Shown: positions 52,172 through 63,058 of the stretch, piece by piece
Position numbering within the stretch: the first letter of the stretch is position 1
Layout: each line of letters starts with the position of its first letter
Assembly: GCA_030762935.1 (NCBI GenBank)
Contig: CM060882.1
Location: forward strand, 18,977,001 to 19,041,000
Reading direction: 5' to 3'
DNA: 64,000 nucleotides
Source: Hymenopus coronatus
Taxonomy: Eukaryota; Arthropoda; Insecta; Mantodea; Hymenopodidae
The notes under the pieces: generated by a model
Seen by the model: the letters and a program-made list of their open reading frames with translations, nothing else
Told to the model about the DNA's origin: nothing
Database searches by the model: none
Program-made: the position numbers and the translations under genes

Positions 52172-52845
52172 AAATCCAAACTTGGTATTTAAGTTTGGTA
52201 TCTTCCAAGGATGTGACACGAAGATTTTCAAGAAAATACTCCCATCCCAAAATACACTTTACATGGAAAAAATTTCGAAAATTTTGTTTTTTTAAAAATG
52301 GCTCCAACGATTTTGATTAAAACATAGTATATTTAAGATATTTACTTGACAAATAAAATGTATATCTTGAATGTTCTGGGAATAGGCTCTTAAGACTATT
52401 TTATTCTGATTGAATTTTACGGAATTTTGCTAACTGCTAAACCGTAAGAGATAGATAAGAACGTACCACACGTAAAATGTAGAGCACATTAAAACACACA
52501 ATATATGTTACATATTTTTTTTTTTCGTGGAGGTGATCGTTTTTAGATATTCCTTGTTTTTGGTTTCTGCTTTAAAAAAGTTATACTTTTCTCATACAGG
52601 GATTTGTCAACTTCCGTCCATAGAAACAAAGGAACTTCAGACACATAGCAACCAGCTTTTGACAATCATTTTAACGCATAGTACTCCCTTATTTCCCTTC
52701 TACTTGCATTGAAGCAAGTAATAACTCCATTTCTGCTATTTTTTTCTCGATTAGCATGAAGTAAATAGAAGCATAAGCTTTTTAACAATAATTTGTTGCA
52801 GAGATATAGAGAAAGTCATGTGAATGGAACATTTCAGATTTTTTT
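51808..52845. mobile_element. Element H fold-back pair around a TG tract
   Basis: Bases 51808-52098 read the middle of H (GGAATATCTTGGAAACTCC... TGATAATCTTA). After (TG)n at 52131-52168, H is read in sense orientation (CCAAACTTGGTATTTAAG... GAATGGAACATTTCAGA). The left arm is shorter than the right. Confidence 0.55.
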
Positions 52846-52847
52846 AC

Positions 52848-53345
52848 TTTCTCTACACGTACTATGTACATAGTGTATAGAGAAGATATTGTAATGCACC
52901 CAAAAGCCCGATATCGAGATTTCACCGGAAATACATGTTTTAGAACACCCTGAATACAAAAAAAGCATTTTTACAAAAATGTTCCTGTGTGTGTTTGTAT
53001 GTCTGTCTACATGTGTTTATGTATGTGTGCGTGTGTGTCTGTGGGCAGCATAGCTCAAAAAGGAAAAGACCGTTAAATACCAAACTTGGTATTTAAGTTC
53101 AGTATCTTCCAAGGATGCGACACGTAAATTTTCAAGAAAATTCACCACCTTAACTAACCTTTGCATGGAAAAATGTTCGAAAATTTTGATTTTCTAAAAA
53201 ATGGCTCTAAGGATTTTGATTAAAATATCGATTTTCTTGAAAATCTTCGTGTTGCATCCTTGTGGATTTAGTATTTAACGGTCTTTTCTTTTTTGAGTCA
53301 TACTGTCCACAGACACACACACGCGCACACGCATTTTTGGAAATT
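52848..53345. mobile_element. Element H 5' half plus inverted piece
   Basis: Sense H runs from ACTTTCTCTACACGTACTATG to GATTAAAATATCG (about 53230), then flips to the opposite orientation (GATTTTCTTGAAAATCTTCG...CACACACGCGC) to about 53335. This is the fifth internal inversion junction in the window. Confidence 0.55.
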
Positions 53346-53837
53346 ACTGAAAATAAATATTTCCCTAATTTTTTTTTTCATGGAACTTCATAAAGTTAAT
53401 TTCAAGTGGTGGGAATTTTTAGGGAGGAATACGACTCCTTTACGTCCTATACGTAGTAGAAAACGTGAAAATCGTTGTGAAAACTTTAATTTTTGCGAAA
53501 ATTGGAATAAAGTTGTCACTTTCGTATAAGAAATGCTGTGTTATATTAAGACACGTGTGTAAACGAGTTTTGCTGTCTGTGTGTTACTAATGTGTAGGTA
53601 TATAAACGAAAGGAAGATATTTCCATACACGCGCCAGTTCCTAACGGTTCATCACTCCTGCAATTACGTACCATGCTTGAGTATTCTCAGTGGCAGCCTT
53701 GATTCTGCAACAACGCATTTCATCTTGCTCCTGTTGTTGATTCAGAATATCGAATCAAGGGTAAAATGTGGGTGACCTTCCGGCGGAACATTTAACTAAT
53801 GCAAGCCAAAGAAAGCGTTTTCTGCTCGTGTGGCCTT
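53346..53837. other. Unassigned DNA
   Basis: TCCTTTACGTCCTATACGTAGTAGAAAACGTG (about 53437-53468) may be a very degenerate H end. The rest has no recognisable repeat or gene. Confidence 0.3.
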
Positions 53838-53968
53838 TCTTATTCACCCACTACCTGATATGATCTTTGTAAAACATTAGAACGTGCAAATAGGTGGCAC
53901 TGCCAGTATACGGAAAACATCCGAAACACGTTTCCATTCCTGTGGCCTTCTTTATTCGGTAGCTGATA

Positions 53969-54778
53969 CCAGGGTCGTTCAATGAATCCTTAGAAAATCC
54001 AAGAAATCACACTCGTGGCATCGAAAAATTTTGTATTTAGTAACCGTCTGTATTACTAGATGGCAGTTAAACTTTCAGTTGTATCCATCACGTGGTTTCG
54101 CTGTCATAGGCGATTGAATCATTAATCTTGTGAAAGATAGGAAAAAATGAGTTTCGTGTGGTGATTAAACACTTCTATTTAAAAGGTTTGTCACGAAAGC
54201 CGAGTTGGATGATTTATAGCACATCTGCTCCTGTGTTTGCAACAATTTACAATTGGATAAATGAATTTAAATGTGACCGTACATCCACAAATGATGAACA
54301 TCTCTCCGACATCCAGTAGAAGTGACTTCCTCCAAAATGATTGACAAAATTCAGGATATGGTTTTGAGGGATCAACGAATCAAAGTTCGCGAAATGGTAG
54401 AGGTCACAAGATACAGTGTTCTTAATTTTGCTCCTAAAATTGTGTTTGACAAAGGTCTGAGCAAATGGGTGCAGCATTTTCTCTCAATGGAGAATAAACG
54501 CTATCATGTGATCGATTCGGAGGCTGGTTTGACACTTTTCTGTCACAGTTCTGACGAGTTCCTGCATCGATACATAAATGTGGATGAAACAAGGATACAC
54601 TACTACATTCCAGAGACAAAAGTGCAGTCGAAACAATGGGTTTTTAAATGCCCCGAAGAGGGCAAAGGTGCTGAAATCTGCAGACAAGGTGATGGTTTCT
54701 CAAGGAGATTATGTTGAAAAAAATACCAAAAATAATTGTTTTTCTATATTTTTCTCAGGACTTATTGAACGCCCTTCA
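53969..54778 (+). mobile_element. mariner-family transposon, internally deleted (about 810 bp)
   Basis: The left end, read inward, is CAGGGTCGTTCAATGAATCC. The right end near 54778, read inward, is GAAGGGCGTTCAATAAGTCC. TA precedes the left end; the right TA appears mutated (CA). The 5' leader is homologous to the stub at 30577-30826. It lies inside the tandem repeat, whose unit 2 continues on both sides. Confidence 0.7.
54140..54717 (+). pseudogene. mariner transposase remnant
   Basis: Readable pieces are EFRVVIKHFYLKG near 54150 (after stops), then from 54322 KMIDKIQDMVLRDQRIKVRE, ENKRYHVIDSEA, DEFLHRYINVDETRIHYY (first catalytic Asp near 54583) and KVQSKQWVF. Several stops lie between about 54210 and 54320, and everything after the first catalytic region is deleted up to the right end. 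It resembles the mauritiana/irritans-type mariners from which SETMAR is derived, and differs from the 36327-37611 element. Confidence 0.7.
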
Positions 54779-55018
54779 CATGTTCTTTATAAAAATATCT
54801 AAACACATCAATAGGTGGCACTGGCAATATAGCGAAAACTTCCGAAACACTGTTTTCTTTCCTGTGGCCTTTCTTATTCACCCACTAGCTGATATGTTGT
54901 TTATAAAACATCCAAACGTGCGAATAGGCAAAGTAGCCAGAACTTCCAAAACACTGTTTCCATTCCTATGGCTTTCCTTATTCAGCCTCTTCTTTTTAAA
55001 ACATCAATACGTGCGAAT

Positions 55019-55225
55019 AAAGCCTAGCTTTGGTGCTTCGTGGAGCAGGAGATGGTGGGTTCGAGTCCCGCCTTGGTCATGGGTGTTTGTGTGTTTGCAA
55101 ATCTGTACATGTCTGTAAATATCAACGATAAAAAATAGAAAACAAAGAAAATATAGGCAAAATGAAAAGAGTACAGTGCCGGAGTCCCGATTAGACACCG
55201 GAACTGTATTGTTTGGTAAAACAAA
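55019..55225 (+). mobile_element. tRNA-derived SINE (family b), 5'-truncated
   Basis: GCTTCGTGGAGCAGGAG and GTGGGTTCGAGTCCCGCC (B box) are followed by GGGTGTTTGTGTGTTTGC and the tail block ACAGTGCCGGAGTCCCGATT. It splits tandem-repeat unit 4 between GTGCGAAT and AGCAAAGTAGCC. Confidence 0.7.
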
Positions 55226-55380
55226 GTGGCATTAGCAAAGTAGCCAGAACTTCCCAAGCACTGTTTCCGTTCTTGTGACCTTCCTGATTCACCAACTGCC
55301 TACTTTGTTCTTTGTAAAACAACTAAACGTGCGAATAGCTGGCACCGGCAACGTAGACTAAAATTCCTAAACACTTTCCA

Positions 55381-55500
55381 TCAGTATCTTCTAAGGATGC
55401 GACACGAAGATTTTCAAGAAAACCTCTCCAATTCCAACTTCCTTTATGTGAAAAAAAATTATTGATATTGATTTTCTCTAAAATTTTTCTAACGATTTTG
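55381..55500 (+). mobile_element. Element H middle fragment
   Basis: CAGTATCTTCTAAGGATGCG to CTAACGATTTTGA, in sense orientation, between the tandem array and a SINE. Confidence 0.5.
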
Positions 55501-55605
55501 AGAACCCGGAGAAAACCCGCCCCTGCGCTGCTTTGTCCACATCTAACATGCGGGCGTTTGGGATCGAACCCGAGCCGTCTAGGTGAGAGGCAGGAGTCGA
55601 GCTAA
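55500..55605 (-). mobile_element. tRNA-derived SINE (family f), short
   Basis: On the minus strand GCGTTAGCTCGACTCCTGCC (A-box side) and CTCGGGTTCGATCCCAAAC (B box) are followed by GTGGACAAAGCAGC and GGGTTTTCTCCGGGTT. It shares the post-B-box body with 29895-30215 but keeps the tRNA head that copy lacks. Confidence 0.6.
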
Positions 55606-56140
55606 CGCGATAGTCAAATATTTTAAAAACTAGTTGCTATGGGATTGGAGTTCCATTTCTTTGCATGGCCAGGAGTCGCCAAATTCCCGCATGAGAATAG
55701 TATAAGTATTTTAAAACTGAAACCAATAAAAAAGAATATATAGAAAACGGTCAACTTTACGAAAAACATGTATATAACATAAATTGTGTGTTTTAATGAG
55801 GTCTACATATTTTGTGTAATAGGTTTTATCTATCCCTTACGGTTTACCTGTGTTGGGAAATTCAGCAAAATTCATCCAGAACAAAGAGATTTTCGGACGC
55901 TATTCCCAGAAAATTCAAGGTATTACATTTTACTTGTCATGTAAATATCTTTAATATACGATATTTTAATCAAAATTGTTAAAGTCATTTTTGAGAAAAA
56001 TTTCTAAAATTTGTCCATGTAAAAGGTAGTAGGGAGTGGGGGGATTTTCTTGAAAATCTTCGTGTCGCATCCTGGTAAGATACTGAACTTAAATATCAAC
56101 TTTGTTATTTAACGTACTTTTTGTTTTTGAGCTATGCTGT

Positions 56141-56180
<40 letters not shown>

Positions 56181-56311
56181 GGGCCTTTTTCCAAAAATGT
56201 TTTTTTGGATTCAGGGGGATCCAAAACATGTATTTCCGGTGAAATCTCGGTATTGACTTAATTACAATACCGTCTCTATACACTATGTACATAGTACGTG
56301 TAGAGAAAGTA
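55606..56311 (-). mobile_element. Element H copy, left-truncated
   Basis: GCGATAGTCAAATATTTTAA to GTACGTGTAGAGAAAGT, with (CA)n at 56142-56176. Confidence 0.6.
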
Positions 56312-57134
56312 ATGAATTCTCGATGTGAACAAATGAAAGGCTACATCTAAATTATATGGACAAAGACTTCCTATACACTCTTATGTTAATGAATTTTGCA
56401 ATAGATTCATTACTTGAAGAAGCACATGTCTTGAGTGTTATGTCATTTCCTAATTGTACTGTAAGTATTAATGACCTCTCAAACTCTTACTGTAAGTACT
56501 TACAGTGCTTGTTGGCATGGCAATTAATAAATGAATTGTAAATTTAGCTTACATTACCAAATATGTGTTCAGAGTGGTTAACTTACAAATCAAGTATTTC
56601 AAAAAGTATATTTTCGGTGAAATCGAATGTTGGATTGAATACACACTTCCGCTAGCTGCTATAAGTAAGCGGCAGAGAATGTAAAATATGCATGTAATAA
56701 ACGTAATTTATTTAATTTGCTGTTGCATTACGCTCTTTAACATGGAACGGCCCACTTTCCATGTGAGGATAAGCCGTAATCACTGCTGGCGTCTCTGAAG
56801 AAACAGTAATGAAGATTAATCGTTCCGTCTCGGTTAAAATGAATGGTTGTTTAGTAACAATAGAAAATCGCTGAGATCATAACATTTCCGCTACTATAGT
56901 TTGGTGTCGCTGCACCCGGAAAGATCCACACCCGCTTCCTGTTTTCATTAGCATCCGTACCAACTACACTCGTGTGCTGCATGTTCTATGTTATGTGCTG
57001 ATCCTCACTTCTTAACCTCTAAACAAAATATAGATATAGTCTACCTTATGTGCCGCTTATTCATGAAAAGGAAGTACAGCATATTTCCTAAACTTTCAAT
57101 ATCGAGACCACACAAAAAGCGTTGATATTTAATA
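56312..57134. other. Unassigned DNA with a degenerate H end
   Basis: Bases 56585-56685 (TATTTTCGGTGAAATCG... GCGGCAGAGAATGT) are a diverged H terminal piece. The remainder, including 56690-57120, shows no recognisable gene or repeat. Confidence 0.35.
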
Positions 57135-57759
57135 TCCACATGACTTTCTCTATCCGTTATCGTACGAGGAGCGTTCATAAGTATTTAGAAAAAATAATAT
57201 TGTTGGTTCAATCCCTACGGCAACGAAACCCTGATGGATACAGCTGAAACTTTAACTGCCATCTAGTAAGAGACGACGGTTACTAAATACAAACTATTTC
57301 GATGCTATGAGTGTCATTTCTTGGATTTTCTAAGGACTATTGAGCACCTCTCATATATTGGCTACTATTCCTATGAAAATGTATATTCATCGCCTTCAGT
57401 TTGATCGAGATAAACCTGTGCAGAAATGTCTACTCTGATTATAGATAATTCAAAGAGGATAGCGATAGTTAAATGTTTAACAACTGGAAGCCATAACCTT
57501 AAAATATCATTCTTTCCTGTAATCGCTAGAAACAACTGAAAATCGGTGGGACTTGAAGACGAACTATTAAATAATTTCAACCATTAATAACGGACATCTC
57601 GAAAATGGCTTATTTTAGTGAATTATTTGAAATAAATTATATGTTTTAAACAGAGATGCACTTCTTGTGTAGTACGTTTTCGCCTATCACTTAAAGCTTG
57701 CCAGTTATACAAGATTTTACAAAATTCCTTCCGAATGAAGAGGGCTTCACTGACTTCCC

Positions 57760-57791
<32 letters not shown>

Positions 57792-58128
57792 ACGTATACG
57801 TTTTATTTGTGATGTTAATATATTCAATATGTGCTGTTTTAATCAAATATAGAGTCCCTTTAGAGAAAATCGGAAGCTTCTAAAATGTTTCATGTGAAGG
57901 AAAGGCACATTGGAGTGGGGATTTTCTTGAACAATTTTCGTGTCCATTCTTTGGAAGTTTGGTATTTAACCTACTTTTTGTTTATGCTGTTCACAGACAC
58001 ACACGGACACTTTGACACACACAAACACTTGGACCTTTTTTAAAAATACTTTTTTGATTCAGAGAGCCCTAAGACGTGCATTATTTCTAGAGAAATATCC
58101 GTGTCGAATTTTTGGGTGGAATGTAATG
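57135..58128 (-). mobile_element. Element H copy, diverged, split by a mariner MITE
   Basis: CACATGACTTTCTCTATCCG, then the MITE, then TTGATCGAGATAAACCTG... CGAATTTTTGGGTGGAATG. An A-run of about 26 lies at 57762-57787. The terminal palindrome is lost. This is one of the oldest-looking copies. Confidence 0.5.
57165..57353 (-). mobile_element. mariner-derived MITE, 189 bp
   Basis: CGAGGAGCGTTCATAAGTAT at the left and, read inward from the right, TGAGAGGTGCTCAATAGTCC, with TA on both sides. The right 150 bp match, in reverse, the leader of the mariners at 30577 and 53969 (CCGTCGTCTCTTACTAGATG). All coding sequence is deleted. Confidence 0.65.
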
Positions 58129-58208
58129 TGTTTTTGCTTATTAGGTGTGCAAGACCAGACAGTAAAATTACCCCTCTTACTTTTTTGAACACTCTTACCT
58201 CCAAAATA

Positions 58209-58437
58209 AAAGCAGTATTTCGTGGTCTAGGGGTAACATGTTAGTCTCTGGTTCCCAAGGTCACGGGCGTAAAAATCCTTACCATGGCTTTCTTCAGAAA
58301 ACCGTTAGTCCTTATGTCGTAAATTTATCAAGCCTGATAAAGAGGCCTATGAGCAAAATTAAGCGATCTTTCACCCCCAAAATGAATGAGACACTGAGTA
58401 CCTTATCACTTAAAGTGCATCCATAAATAAAACTCAA
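58209..58437 (+). mobile_element. tRNA-derived SINE (family a), B box deleted
   Basis: GTGGTCTAGGGGTAACATG (A-box side) joins CGGGCGTAAAAATCCTTACC, followed by GAGGCCTATGAGCAAAATTAAG and GTGCATCCATAAATAA. All are in the same order as 7252-7545. The segment holding the B box is missing. Confidence 0.65.
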
Positions 58438-58838
58438 TTTCAGTTTTTTCCACAATAAAAGGGGATAGGTACCGGATTCTTGTTTGACAATCTGAGAGAG
58501 TGTATTCTTATGTTAGAAGTATGTATGTTTCATTTTTGAGAAAGGTATGGTTTAATCCTTTGGGGAGGCGCTAATAAGATGTCTAAGTCTTCCATCTATA
58601 AAAGCAAATTCTAAGGACAATTTTAAAATATTGCTATACAACCCATGTAGACCACTCTTTATTGAGCTAGGTATTTTAACCATATACAATCTTTATATAT
58701 TAGATATTTTAATTTATGTACACAAATCATCTGAAAGCCTAACATTGAGAAGCGATACCAAGAATTAAATACAAGGATAAAATCAAATATAAATATTCCT
58801 TATTTTAGATTGTTAAAAACTCAAAATAGTTATATGTA
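58438..58838. other. Unassigned AT-rich DNA
   Basis: No supported feature. Confidence 0.3.
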
Positions 58839-60078
58839 GGGGAAGTCCTTGTAATTTGGACCACTCAACTTTAAGTGCCAATTTCTGGACAGAAAACCTT
58901 CGTCGAAGTCCACAATTTACTTTAGTATGTTAATGAGATGAACTTATACCATAATGAGAGTTTTCAAAAGTTTAGTTCCATCTACTTAATTTGCAAATCA
59001 TAATTATAGTATTTTTTCTAAGGCGTGAATTTTGGACCAGATGCGTGTAATTTGGTCTGAAAGAGTGTGTAAATTGGGTCACTATGTAATACATTTATAA
59101 TCGATTCGTATATTTTTATTTTCACTTTTAAAGATTGAAATAACAATTAATTTAGAGATGGAATAATTTTATATATACATATTAAAAATATCCCAGTGGA
59201 GCAGATTAATTTTAACAAACTTAATATTACCTTACATCAATTTCATCCAAAGTTTTGTGAACACTGTTAATATTTTCAGGGGTTTGTTCCAAATTAAAGG
59301 AGGATTTCACTGTTCACTCCACATCACATCTGTCACAAGAGAAACTGAATTATTTATATCAACACAGTCTTCACGAGCCCATCCTATGCATTTGTTGCCC
59401 TGTATCCAGTTTTCTCGTGAGATTATCCACATACAAAACAAAAAGTCTCTTCTGAGTTTTTATTTTCATCTTTCTCAGATTTTCCTTTTTCCATTTATAG
59501 TATAGGACCTTAGATTCGCTAGCTTCTCATGTCATCTGGAAATTTACGCAACTTGTATAATATGTAACACTAATATGTACATATCTAAATAAATTACCTA
59601 AATAAATAAAACGCGTGACTTCAAATAAATAAATATATACACACATGCTCATTTGGAACGTAATACCCGAATATTCCGTGTAATTTGGTCCGGACACAAT
59701 TACACTTCGCCTTCGGTCCAAATTACACGACACAACCCAATTTCTTATAATCCTAAACAGAATTAATGAAATAAATCTGCACCACACTTACCTTAATATA
59801 TTGAATGTTGCGTCGTTTTAGTTTGGTTTCCAAAGAAAGATCTTAGGTGGAAGAAAACACGATACCAAGAGCGGGACAAAATTACAACGAAAACACTCTC
59901 AACAAAGATCACAATTTCCCTCCAAGGTTATTGACAATAGAAGGCGGAAAATTGGAAGGAACGCTTACAACAAATACTGCTCAAGATACCCGTATTGTTG
60001 GTGCTCCCAACGGTATCCATTTTCTTAAACTGACATCGGTCCAAAATACACGCTGATCCAAATTACAGATCTTTCCCT
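58839..60078. mobile_element. TA-flanked inverted-repeat element, 1240 bp
   Basis: The left end GGGGAAGTCCTTGTAATTTG mirrors CAAATTACAGATCTTTCCC at the right end, and TA stands outside both (58837-58838, 60079-60080). These features fit the Tc1/mariner/pogo group. The core word TGTAATTTGG recurs internally in both orientations (about 59046, 59678, 59715), as if terminal sequence had been amplified inward. The + frame at 59847-60056 (69 residues) has no recognisable domain. No DDE motif was found. Confidence 0.55.
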
Positions 60079-60767
60079 ATTTAGGTTCCAATACATACAA
60101 TAAGCTGACAGAACAAATTAAATGCTATAAGAAAACTTATAAGTCCAGAGTATATGTAGGTTGGTTGCAAATCCTTTATATTCAATGCAAGAATTTCTAT
60201 TTTTTAAAGATTGTAAATGTGTAATTTTAATTTATAAAGTATGTAATCATACTATGTTATATCAAACGATGTTAAATGCCTGCACAGTGTTTTAAGACAG
60301 AAGTACAGTTGACGAAGGCTACCTCTAGCATTTCGCTTCTCGGCGGACCTTTAGTGCTTACACTCCCGTGAGGAATAGAGGAGGAGAAGAACCGCAGCAG
60401 ACGAATGGACTGCAGGACTGGCAGTCGCAGACGCGCAGAGTTCCAGGCCTGATCACCCGGTTGCTCTATGACATGCCCGGGGAAATCGATCTTACAGTGG
60501 AGTGTCGACAGGCTTTCGTCTCGTAGGGTCGAGAAGAAGTTCCAAACCGCGAGCTTCTGCGCTATCTGCCCGCCTCCGACCGATTCGTAGCCCCGAAACA
60601 ACTCTGAAAGATGAAAGAGAAATGAAACGAGAATATATGAGGGAAAGAGAAGTCGTGGTAGAACGCATCACCCCAGCATTCATCTTGGTGATCAGAGGAA
60701 AATCACGAAAATTAGATTCCGAAGCGAAGATTCTCACAAAATACCCCCTAAAGAAAGCGTTTACTTT
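60079..60767. other. GC-richer island, possible host exon or promoter
   Basis: Bases about 60300-60620 are markedly richer in GC and CpG than anything nearby, and long frames stay open on both strands (60502-60786 on +, 60272-60601 on -). None has a recognisable domain. This could be a first exon, a promoter-associated island or an unrecognised repeat. Confidence 0.3.
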
Positions 60768-60899
60768 CTCTACTTCTTATCTATAGTAAGTAGGCGAAGT
60801 ATTGTATTTCTCCTTAAAATTCGATACCGATATTTCACCGTAAATACGTGTTTTGAAGTCCCCTGAAACATAAAAATAATTTTAGAAAAAGTGCGTGTA

Positions 60900-60905
<6 letters not shown>

Positions 60906-60955
<50 letters not shown>
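60906..60955. repeat. (TG)n microsatellite
   Basis: About 25 uninterrupted TG units, at the usual microsatellite position of element H. Confidence 0.9.
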
Positions 60956-60956
<1 letters not shown>

Positions 60957-61056
60957 TTGGTTAAGTACCAAACTCAGTATTTAAATTCAGTATTTTCCGA
61001 AGATGTGACATGGCTACTATTAATTTAGAAATGGAAAGGGATTGTAATAAATCTAC

Positions 61057-61650
61057 CCTTCCTTCCTTCCGCGCTCCCTCTACCTGTCTCTCTTCCTTCC
61101 TCTCTCCCTCTCACTCTTCCTTCCTTCCTCTCTCCCTCTCACTCTTCCTTCCTTCCTCCCAACCCTCTCTCTCCCTTCCTTCCTCCAACCCTCTCTCTCC
61201 CTTCCTTCCTCTCTTCGGTCCTTCCTTCCTCCATTCCTCTCCATTCCTTTCTTCCTTCCTCGCTCCCTCTACCTGTCTCTCTTCCTTCCTTCCCTCCTTC
61301 CTTCCTTCCTCTCTCCCTCTCACTCTTCCTTCCTTCCTCCCAACCCTCTCTCTCCCTTCCTTCCTCTCTTCGGTCCTTCCTTCCTCCATTCCTCTCTCTT
61401 CCTTCCTTTCTTCCTCCCTCTCTCTCGCCCTCCTCTCTCCCTTCATTCCGCTCTTCTTTCCTCCATCCCTCTCGCCCCCTTCCTTTCTTCCTCTCGTCCT
61501 TCCGCTCTTCTTTCCTCCATCCCTCTCTGCCCCTTCCTTTCTTCCTCTGGTCCTTCCTTCCTACCATCCTCCCTCTCTCTCCCTTCCTTCCTACCATCCT
61601 CCCTCTCTCTCCCTTCCTTCCTCTTTCTTTCTTTCTTTTTCTCTCGGTTT
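61057..61650. repeat. Polypyrimidine tract, (CCTT)n/(CT)n with higher-order units
   Basis: Nearly 600 bp of almost pure pyrimidine on the + strand. Longer units recur, such as CTCTCCCTCTCACTCTTCCT and CTCTTCGGTCCTTCC, showing repeated local duplication. Open frames on both strands (Ser/Pro/Leu-rich on +, Glu/Gly/Arg-rich on -) are consequences of the composition. Confidence 0.9.
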
Positions 61651-62250
61651 TCCGTTCTCTTATGTAGGACTACCACCCCCTCCCAGGACTTACAAGCCAC
61701 CCCAAACTGACCTTTTCGTGGAAATTTTTTTGAAAATTTTGGTTTTATCAAAATGGCCATAACGATTTTGTTTACAAAACATATATTAAAGATATTTACA
61801 TGACAAATATAAAATATATATATTGAATTTTTAGTAATACCGTAAGAGATAGACAAAAACCTACTATACAACACTTGTAGAGCTCGTTAAAACACAGAAT
61901 TTATGTTAAAGTGAAATTTTTTGTGGAGTTGACCGTTTTGGAGATATTTCTTTTTAATGGCTTCAGCTTTAAAATACTTATACTTTTTTCATATGGGACT
62001 TTGTGAACTCCTGGCCATACAAACAAAGGCACTTCAATCACATAGCAACCAGGTTTTAAAAGATTTGACAATCACTTTAGTCCAGTGCACTCCATTATTT
62101 CCCTTCATTACAAGGAAGCAAGTAAAAAGACAATTTTTGCTAATTTTTTCGCGATTAGCATGAAAGAAATGGAAGAATAAGCTTTTTAGCAATAATTTGT
62201 GACAGAGATGTACAGAAAGTCATGTGAATGGAACGCATCAGATTTTTTCT

Positions 62251-63058
62251 TTTCTTTATTTTCTTTGACAACGATGGTTATTCTTAACAAATAATTTAAT
62301 TTTTGGTGCATGAGTTTAATTACTGTTTTTTGGTTTTTGTGGAATACAGTACTTTTATTGCTTATTATACGTGGTAGAGAAAGTAAAATGTGTGCAATAT
62401 TAGTGAAAAAGTATTTATAATTAGCAAACAAAGTGCTTATAATCATGCAATCATCTTACAGTTAACTATATTCAAACCGTCATATACACATAGAGCATAT
62501 ACAGCGCCATGAGCTACTGATGGTAGGTAAATCGCAGTCTCATGAATGGCATGCACATGCCAACAGCTTAACAGGAATGACGGTGATTTTTATCTGTGTG
62601 CTAATCACCGAGTAAGGTTCGATCACAGCTAAATCTAATTTCCTTTCGTCATGGCTTTAATGCTTGGAAATTCCTTCGCCTGTTAATAATCACATTAAAA
62701 GTGTATATTTTAGACATGGAATTTAATTTAAAGCTCGCTAATTTATGGTGAGAATCACAAATATGTTGATAGTAAAATGTGAAGTGAAAGGTCGTTATTA
62801 TGAAACGACTGTCTCAAACGGATATTTTATCGAACCTAACCAGTACATACGCGTTACGCAATGGACTAGGTCAAGGGTCACTGACTGTTGTCCTTTGAAG
62901 CAAAGAGAGCACATTTGCTCGTTGCCCCTTCTGTGCGCTTCGCAATCAACTGTGCAGACTGCTTTAGTGCTGTGGCAGTATGCAACATTTTGCGTTTGGA
63001 ATACGCCATCCACCTTTCATAGGTTAATACACCAATTAAAGGTTCATGATTGGTACAA
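62251..63058. other. Unassigned DNA with an H end fragment
   Basis: Bases about 62338-62389 carry a degenerate H end (TGGTAGAGAAAGTAAAATG). The remainder is unique in the window. Frames on both strands at 62745-63096 are open but show no domain. Confidence 0.35.

Larger units (their letters stand above)
53838..55382. repeat. Tandem repeat array, ~104-112 bp unit, about 5 units
   Basis: Units begin TTATTCACCCACTAGCTGAT at about 53840, 53952, 54874, 54978 and 55285 and contain AAACGTGCGAATAGG, TGGCACTGGCAA, CTTCCGAAACACTG and TCCTGTGGCC. Unit 2 is interrupted by a mariner (53969-54778) and unit 4 by a SINE (about 55019-55225). Units are 15-25 percent diverged by eye. Confidence 0.7.
60770..62250 (+). 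mobile_element. Element H copy with TG tract and large pyrimidine tract
   Basis: The sense 5' end (ACTTTCTCTACTTCTTATC) lacks the usual palindrome and is replaced by CTATAGTAAGTAGGCG. (TG)n lies at 60906-60955. After GAAGATGTGACATGG the H sequence is interrupted by about 640 bp ending near 61665. It resumes at CCACCCCCTCCCAGG and runs to GAATGGAACGCATCAGA. Confidence 0.6.

Noticed and set aside
61010..61762. 250-residue Ser/Pro/Leu-rich ORF and Glu/Arg-rich ORFs on the opposite strand
   Set aside because: They follow from a 600-bp pyrimidine tract that lacks stops by composition. There is no domain or sensible start.
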